64,000 bases of DNA, taken from contig NZ_PNJW01000007.1 in NCBI RefSeq assembly GCF_013822155.1, positions 18,519 through 82,518 of the forward strand. Direction: 5' to 3'. Each line of letters opens with the position of its first letter. The stretch's first letter is position 1. Shown here piece by piece: positions 59,466-64,000 of the stretch. This DNA is from Flavobacterium sp. GTDB taxonomy: Bacteria > Bacteroidota > Bacteroidia > Flavobacteriales > Flavobacteriaceae. A model generated the notes under the pieces. It was not told where the DNA came from. It saw nothing but the letters and a program-made list of their open reading frames with translations, and did no database searches. The translations under genes and the position numbers were made by a program.

Positions 59466-59517
59466 TATTAATTTTCCAATGTTCTAACGTTTTCGTAAAT
59501 TCGCATCACAAACAAAA
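59466..59517 (+). promoter_or_regulatory. Putative aconitase promoter, similar to the citrate synthase promoter
   Basis: TAAATTCG at 59496-59503 fits TAnnTTTG with one mismatch. CGTAAATTCGCATCA and AACAAA closely match the segment before citrate synthase (4773-4796). The aconitase ATG is 30 bp downstream of the box. Confidence 0.5.
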
Positions 59518-59532
59518 TAAACCTTTTATACC

Positions 59533-61797
59533 ATGGCTTTTGATATTAAAATGATTGAAAAAGTGTATGCAACCATGGCTGCTCGTGTAGATAAAGCTCG
59601 TGAGTTAGTTGGTCGTCCACTTACGTTATCTGAAAAGATTTTATATTCTCACCTTTGGGACGGAAATCCCACCACCGCTTTTACCCGCGGAAAAGATTAT
59701 GTAGATTTTGCTCCGGATAGAGTTGCTTGTCAAGATGCAACGGCTCAAATGGCGTTATTGCAATTTATGCATGCCGGAAAAAAGACAGTAGCTGTACCCA
59801 CCACAGTACATTGTGACCACTTAATTCTTGCTAAAAATGGTGCGAAATCAGATTTAGCTTTAGCTAATTCACAATCAAAAGAAGTTTTTGATTTTCTTTC
59901 TTCCGTTTCCAATAAATACGGAATTGGTTTTTGGAAACCGGGCTCCGGTATTATTCATCAGATTGTTTTAGAAAATTATGCTTTTCCGGGAGGAATGATG
60001 ATAGGAACGGATTCTCATACGGTTAATGCAGGAGGATTAGGTATGTTAGCCATCGGTGTTGGTGGTGCTGATGCCGTTGATGTAATGTCCGGTATGTCTT
60101 GGGAATTAAAATTTCCTAAATTAATAGGTGTAAAATTAACCGGTAAATTATCAGGTTGGACCGCACCAAAAGATGTGATTTTAAAAGTTGCCGATATTTT
60201 AACCGTAAAAGGAGGAACAGGAGCCATCGTTGAATATTTTGGTGAAGGAGCCACTTCCATGTCTTGTACCGGAAAAGGAACCATTTGTAATATGGGTGCT
60301 GAAATTGGTGCTACTACTTCCACTTTTGGTTATGATGATTCCATGAGAAGATATTTAGCAGCTACCGGTCGTCAAGATGTTGTGAATGCAGCAGACAAAG
60401 TAGCTTCTTATTTAACGGCAGATGATGAAGTATATGCTAATCCGGAAGGTTATTTTGACCAATTAATTGAAATCAATCTTTCAGAATTGGAGCCTTATAT
60501 TAATGGACCGTTTACTCCGGACAGAGGAACTCCGGTTTCTAAAATGAAAGAGGAAGCCGCTGCTAATGGATGGCCTTTAAAAGTAGAATGGGGATTAATC
60601 GGTTCTTGTACCAATTCCTCTTACGAAGATATGGCGAGAGCTGCTTCTATCGTTCAACAAGCGGTGGATAATGGTATTACGCCTAAAGCTGAATTCGGTA
60701 TAAATCCGGGTTCCGAACAAATTAGATTTACCATTGAACGAGACGGAATTATTGCCACTTTCGAAAAAATGGGAACCAAAGTATTTACCAATGCCTGTGG
60801 ACCTTGTATTGGTCAATGGGACAGAGAAGGAGCAGATAAAGGAGAAAAAAACACGATTGTGCATTCGTTTAACAGAAACTTTTCTAAGCGTGCCGATGGA
60901 AACCCAAATACACATGCTTTTGTAACTTCACCGGAAATGGTTGCTGCTTTAGCTATTTCAGGCAGATTGGATTTTAATCCGCTTACGGATGCGTTAATCA
61001 ACGATAAAGGAGAAGAAGTAATGTTAAAAACTCCTTTTGGTGATGAATTACCTAAAAGAGGATTTGACGTAGAAGATGCCGGTTTTCAAGCTCCTGCGGA
61101 AGATGGAAGTAGTGTTCAAGTAGCTGTTTCACCAACTTCCGACCGTTTGCAATTGCTTGCTCCTTTTGAGGCATGGGATGGAAATAACATCACCGGAGCA
61201 AAATTGTTAATCAAAGCTTTTGGAAAATGTACGACAGATCATATTTCTATGGCCGGACCTTGGTTGCGATTCCGTGGTCATTTGGATAATATATCTAATA
61301 ATATGTTGATTGGAGCTGTCAATGCGTTCAATCAGGAAGCTAACAAAGTTAAAAATCAATTAACCGGAACTTATGATGCTGTACCAGCTGTTCAACGGGC
61401 CTACAAAGCAGCCGGAGTTCCTTCGATTGTTGTGGGCGATCACAATTACGGTGAAGGATCTTCCCGTGAACATGCAGCTATGGAACCCCGTTTCTTAGGT
61501 GTAAAAGCGGTATTGGTAAAATCATTTGCCCGTATTCATGAAACAAACTTGAAAAAACAGGGTATGTTAGCTTTAACTTTTGCCAACGAAGCGGATTATG
61601 ATAAAATTCAGGAAAATGATACCATTAACTTTTTAGACTTAACGGAATTTGCTCCGGGTAAACCATTAAGCCTTGAGTTTGTTCATGCGGATGGAACGAA
61701 GGATATCATTTTAGCCAATCATACCTATAACGAAAGTCAAATAGGTTGGTTTGTAGCCGGTTCTGCATTGAATTTAATTGCCGCCGGGAAAGCTTAA
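59533..61797 (+). CDS. acn: Aconitate hydratase (mitochondrial-type)
   Basis: This 754-residue [4Fe-4S] enzyme interconverts citrate and isocitrate in the TCA cycle. The N-terminus LDWDGxP-like [38 protein letters not shown] and [10 protein letters not shown] are typical of the mitochondrial class. The iron-sulphur cysteines are C359 ([11 protein letters not shown]), C422 and C425 ([10 protein letters not shown]). The swivel domain has [22 protein letters not shown] with the catalytic Ser and Arg. It is a single-gene unit with a strong terminator at 61822-61847. The DNA after it is repeated downstream of the Fic gene. Confidence 0.97.
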   Translation: MAFDIKMIEKVYATMAARVDKARELVGRPLTLSEKILYSHLWDGNPTTAFTRGKDYVDFAPDRVACQDATAQMALLQFMHAGKKTVAVPTTVHCDHLILAKNGAKSDLALANSQSKEVFDFLSSVSNKYGIGFWKPGSGIIHQIVLENYAFPGGMMIGTDSHTVNAGGLGMLAIGVGGADAVDVMSGMSWELKFPKLIGVKLTGKLSGWTAPKDVILKVADILTVKGGTGAIVEYFGEGATSMSCTGKGTICNMGAEIGATTSTFGYDDSMRRYLAATGRQDVVNAADKVASYLTADDEVYANPEGYFDQLIEINLSELEPYINGPFTPDRGTPVSKMKEEAAANGWPLKVEWGLIGSCTNSSYEDMARAASIVQQAVDNGITPKAEFGINPGSEQIRFTIERDGIIATFEKMGTKVFTNACGPCIGQWDREGADKGEKNTIVHSFNRNFSKRADGNPNTHAFVTSPEMVAALAISGRLDFNPLTDALINDKGEEVMLKTPFGDELPKRGFDVEDAGFQAPAEDGSSVQVAVSPTSDRLQLLAPFEAWDGNNITGAKLLIKAFGKCTTDHISMAGPWLRFRGHLDNISNNMLIGAVNAFNQEANKVKNQLTGTYDAVPAVQRAYKAAGVPSIVVGDHNYGEGSSREHAAMEPRFLGVKAVLVKSFARIHETNLKKQGMLALTFANEADYDKIQENDTINFLDLTEFAPGKPLSLEFVHADGTKDIILANHTYNESQIGWFVAGSALNLIAAGKA

Positions 61798-62115
61798 TTG
61801 TACAAGATACTTTAATATTTAAACTCCCGATTTTTTCGGGAGTTTTTTGTTATATTAAATTAGCTATAATCTTTATCCTCTTTTATAATTTCAGCAACAA
61901 ATTACACTATTTAAGATTATACAATAGTTTATTTTTTTAAACCATTAAGGTTAAGATTCATTACCTTTTTATTAATGGTTATAGGTAATTTTAGCCGCAG
62001 ATTCGCAGATTGTTTAGTTTAGTACAGAAAATCATGGCTATGCAAAATAATTGAGTTGATACTCACTTTTGATTATGTTTGAAAGGTGAAATCACCTATT
62101 TTTTAAAAAATCAAT
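61788..62115 (+). repeat. Direct repeat copy A (~328 bp) downstream of aconitase
   Basis: This stretch begins in the last codons of the aconitase gene (GAAAGCTTAATT), contains the terminator, and continues through ATAATTTCAGCAACAAATTA, ACACTATTTAAGAT, AAGATTCATTACCTTTTTAT and GCAGATTGTTTAGTTTA. The same series of blocks in the same order recurs at 63497-63821, after the Fic gene, with many scattered substitutions and small indels. The rest of the 517-bp gap before the Fic gene holds only its operator region. Confidence 0.88.
61822..61847 (+). terminator. Rho-independent terminator after aconitase
   Basis: The stem AACTCCCGA / TCGGGAGTT with a T-rich loop is followed by TTTTTT. It lies 24 bp after the aconitase stop codon. 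Confidence 0.88.
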
Positions 62116-62243
62116 TTTGTATTACTTAAGTTCAACGGGTTTAAAATAGTAAAAAAAATGGTCATGTTTTCAATTCGTTTACTTAATAAAATTAAATTTA
62201 GCAAATTCAGCAGCTGTTAGCTGAGTTATTGACTTGTTATTTT

Positions 62244-62314
62244 GAGCCGATTAGTTAGGTTAATCGGCTCATTTTTTTTGTATATTTGAGCCGAATAGTA
62301 AAAATAAACGGCTC
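62244..62314 (+). promoter_or_regulatory. Fic gene promoter with two matching palindromic operators
   Basis: Operator 1 (62244-62270) has 10-bp perfect arms GAGCCGATTA / TAATCGGCTC around 7 bp. Operator 2 (62288-62314) has arms GAGCCGAATA / TAAACGGCTC around 7 bp and ends exactly at the Fic ATG. Both are 27 bp, with starts 44 bp apart. Between them lies the perfect -7 element TATATTTG (62281-62288), whose last base is the first base of operator 2. A repressor bound to both would cover the -33, -7 and start regions. Confidence 0.8.
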
Positions 62315-63430
62315 ATGGATTATTTTTGGCAACAGACTGATTTTCCTAATTTTCAATTTAAAGTAGATGATTTTATAAATCAAATCCAAGAATTTGCCAC
62401 AGAATTTGGCGAAGTTAACGGATTGTTTGTAAATGTATCCGAAGAAGATAAAAGCGAACTATTGCTACAAGTTGTTTTGTCGGAAGCTTTAAAAACATCT
62501 GAAATTGAGGGCGAATACTTTAGTCGAGCAGCTGTCATGTCCTCTTTGCAAAAACAATTAGGTATTTTAGATGCACCTATTGTTTCAAAAGATAAAAGAG
62601 CACAAGCCATTTCAACATTGATGTTGCAAGTTCGAAAGGATTATCAACAGTCTTTCTCATTAGCTATGTTAAAGGAATGGCATCGCACGTTAATGAAGTT
62701 TGACAAAACGGTGAAAGAGGGAGAATGGCGAAGCAGCACAGAGCCGATGCAAATTATTTCCGGTAGAACAGGGAAGATTGAAGTGCATTTTGAAGCACCA
62801 CCATCTACTGAATTAGTAAACCTTTTAACTGGTTTTGAAAAATGGTATCACCATTTTCCTTACCATGAAATTGGTCAAATTGGGAGAGCTATGTTACGTT
62901 CCGCATTAGTTCATTTGTATTTTGAAACATTACATCCATTTGAAGATGGAAATGGACGAATAGGGAGAGCTTTAGCTGAAAAAGCATTGGCAGAAACACT
63001 TGAAAAGCCAATTTTAGTTAGTCTTTCCAAGAAAATTGAAGAAAACAAACAAGCCTATTACGAGACACTAAAACAAGCACAACGAAAACAAGATGTTAGT
63101 GATTGGCTACGATATTTTTTTACAATTTTAATTGAAGCACAAAAAGAAGTAAAAGAAACTGTGCTGTATGTTGTTGAAAAAGCCCTATTCTTTAAACGGT
63201 ATAATCATCAATTGAATGAACGTCAAACAAAAGTCTTGCAAAAAATGACTGAAAAAGGGAAGTCAGGTTTTGAAGGAGGAATGACAGCCAAGAAATACAT
63301 TTCAATCACCAAAACTTCAAAAGCAACAGCAACCCGAGATTTACAATTTTTATTTGAAATTGGAGCTTTGATAAGAGCGGGTGAGGGTAGAAATGTAAAG
63401 TATCATTTGAATTGGACCTTGTTTTCTTGA
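62315..63430 (+). CDS. Fic-family AMP-transferase-type protein with DUF4172-like N-terminus and winged helix
   Basis: This 371-residue protein has an N-terminal FWQQTDFPNFQFKVDDF, like the DUF4172 domain, and an inhibitory helix motif TSEIEGE at residues 61-67, fitting class II Fic regulation ([S/T]xxxE[G/N]). The core Fic motif is HPFEDGNGRIGR at 207-218 with all key residues (His, Asp, Asn, Arg). A C-terminal winged-helix region (about 322-366, TAKKYISITKTSKATATRDLQFLFEIGAL) could bind DNA. By family it AMPylates target proteins; the target is unknown. It sits between two ~325-bp direct repeats and behind paired palindromes, so it is probably autoregulated and was probably inserted or duplicated here. 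Confidence 0.92.
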   Translation: MDYFWQQTDFPNFQFKVDDFINQIQEFATEFGEVNGLFVNVSEEDKSELLLQVVLSEALKTSEIEGEYFSRAAVMSSLQKQLGILDAPIVSKDKRAQAISTLMLQVRKDYQQSFSLAMLKEWHRTLMKFDKTVKEGEWRSSTEPMQIISGRTGKIEVHFEAPPSTELVNLLTGFEKWYHHFPYHEIGQIGRAMLRSALVHLYFETLHPFEDGNGRIGRALAEKALAETLEKPILVSLSKKIEENKQAYYETLKQAQRKQDVSDWLRYFFTILIEAQKEVKETVLYVVEKALFFKRYNHQLNERQTKVLQKMTEKGKSGFEGGMTAKKYISITKTSKATATRDLQFLFEIGALIRAGEGRNVKYHLNWTLFS

Positions 63431-63496
63431 TTAATAAAAATTTGCTAAATCTATTTCGGTTTGCAGAGCCAGTTTATAGCCAGTTCATGTAGCCGG

Positions 63497-63821
63497 ACAA
63501 GCTTAATTCAACGTTACTTAACATAGAAAACTCCCGATTTATCGGGAGTTTATTGTTTAATCAAATTAACTAGGATCTATATCCTCTTTTTTATAATTTC
63601 AGCAACAAATTACACTATTTAAGATTGTACAATAGTTTATTTTTTAACCATTAAGGTATTAAGATTCATTACCTTTTTATTAATGATGATAGGTAATTTT
63701 AGCCACAGATTCGCTGATTGTTTAGTTTAAAAATAATGGCTTTGCAAACCCAATAATTGGGTTAACGCAGACTTTTTGCTATGTTTTAATGGTGAATTAA
63801 CGCTATTTTTCAAATTAATTT
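63497..63821 (+). repeat. Direct repeat copy B (~325 bp) downstream of the Fic gene
   Basis: This copy matches 61788-62115 block for block, including the stem AACTCCCGA / TCGGGAGTT at 63529-63550, ATAATTTCAGCAACAAATTA, ACACTATTTAAGATTGTACA and AAGATTCATTACCTTTTTAT. Immediately before it, GTAGCCGGACAAGCTTAATT (63489-63508) resembles the aconitase 3' end after loss of DNA between two GCCGG repeats. The gap from 63431 to 63840 holds no gene. Confidence 0.88.
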
Positions 63822-63840
63822 AGCCCTTTTAAACTTTTTC

Positions 63841-64000
63841 TTACTCCTTTATCACCTTGATCACAGTAACCTTTTCGCCATCAAAAACCTTAACAAGATA
63901 GATACCATTGGCTAAATGAGCTAAATCAATTTCGGTAGTGGCTGTTTTTTCGAGTACCAATTGTCCGATGGGACTATATACCTGTATTTTTGAAAAACCA
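63841..64000 (-). CDS. C-terminal end of a T9SS cargo protein (cut by window)
   Basis: The minus-strand frame is open from the window edge to a TAA at 63843-63841. The visible 52 residues (IQVYSPIGQLVLEKTATTE, then IDLAHLANGIYLVKVFDGEK and VTVIKVIKE) form a classic type A T9SS C-terminal sorting domain. The rest of the protein, and so its function, lies outside the window. Confidence 0.88.
   Translation of the reverse strand, partial: GFSKIQVYSPIGQLVLEKTATTEIDLAHLANGIYLVKVFDGEKVTVIKVIKE

Noticed and set aside
62315..63430. Fic gene plus flanking direct repeats as a composite transposon or integron cassette.
   Set aside because: No transposase, integrase or terminal inverted repeats are present; the repeats derive from the aconitase 3' region, so segmental duplication is the simpler reading.
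63431..63496. Possible short gene between the Fic stop codon and repeat copy B.
   Set aside because: No frame with a start codon and sensible length; the only recognisable content is the degenerate aconitase tail at its end.

Overview
This window is most likely from a member of the Flavobacteriia, probably Flavobacterium or a close relative. The DNA is AT-rich and codon third positions favour A/T. Many genes are preceded by the Bacteroidota -7 promoter element TAnnTTTG. Three proteins end in type IX secretion (T9SS) C-terminal sorting domains, and several families are typical of Flavobacteriia: CtlX, a PID-CTERM-like small protein and SurA-like PPIase operons. No rRNA, tRNA, CRISPR array, prophage or transposase was seen.

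Layout. (1) 1-4.7 kb: two tandem paralogous leucine-rich-repeat proteins exported by T9SS, the first cut by the window edge. (2) 4.8-13.5 kb: housekeeping genes, namely citrate synthase, two amidinotransferase/deiminase-fold hydrolases, an SDR protein, a MarC-type membrane protein, a small conserved protein with a probable frameshifted N-terminus, a CoA-binding protein, a sodium:solute symporter and recR. (3) 13.5-39.0 kb: a large, tightly packed exopolysaccharide/capsule locus. It holds a Wza-like export lipoprotein, a Wzc-like tyrosine kinase, nucleotide-sugar enzymes for UDP-HexNAc uronic acids and UDP-Glc/GalA, RmlB, a Wzx flippase, a beta-propeller protein, a pyruvyltransferase, GT4 glycosyltransferases, GNAT acyltransferases, an AsnB-like amidotransferase, two Wzy-like membrane proteins and a deacetylase. 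(4) 39.0-41.0 kb: a small accessory insert with an unknown protein, a HigBA toxin-antitoxin pair and two 39-bp direct repeats. (5) 41.0-49.7 kb: a second polysaccharide block with PglC/PglD/PglE/PglF-like genes (a di-N-acetylbacillosamine-type pathway and priming transferase), a second Wza/Wzc pair and a CpsB/YwqE-type tyrosine phosphatase. (6) 49.7-61.8 kb: a PID-CTERM-like small protein, prfC, a three-gene periplasmic chaperone/PPIase operon, a MoxR ATPase, a protein resembling copper type II monooxygenases, an acyltransferase and aconitase. (7) 61.8-64.0 kb: a Fic protein with its own paired palindromic operators, flanked by ~325-bp direct repeats derived from the 3' side of the aconitase gene. 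The window ends in the C-terminus of another T9SS cargo protein.

How the genes fit together. The central ~36 kb is a Wzx/Wzy-dependent surface polysaccharide system. The priming transferase (PglC-like) loads a bacillosamine-type sugar on undecaprenyl phosphate. The GT4 enzymes extend it with sugars that probably include uronic acids (two dehydrogenases and two epimerases). AsnB, GNAT, pyruvyl and deacetylase enzymes decorate it, Wzx flips it, Wzy polymerises it, and Wza/Wzc export it under control of Wzc tyrosine phosphorylation and the phosphatase. The most notable observations are the duplicated GT4-GNAT module around asnB, the paired operators and flanking repeats of the Fic gene, a shared promoter signature upstream of citrate synthase and aconitase, and a likely copper-monooxygenase homologue.
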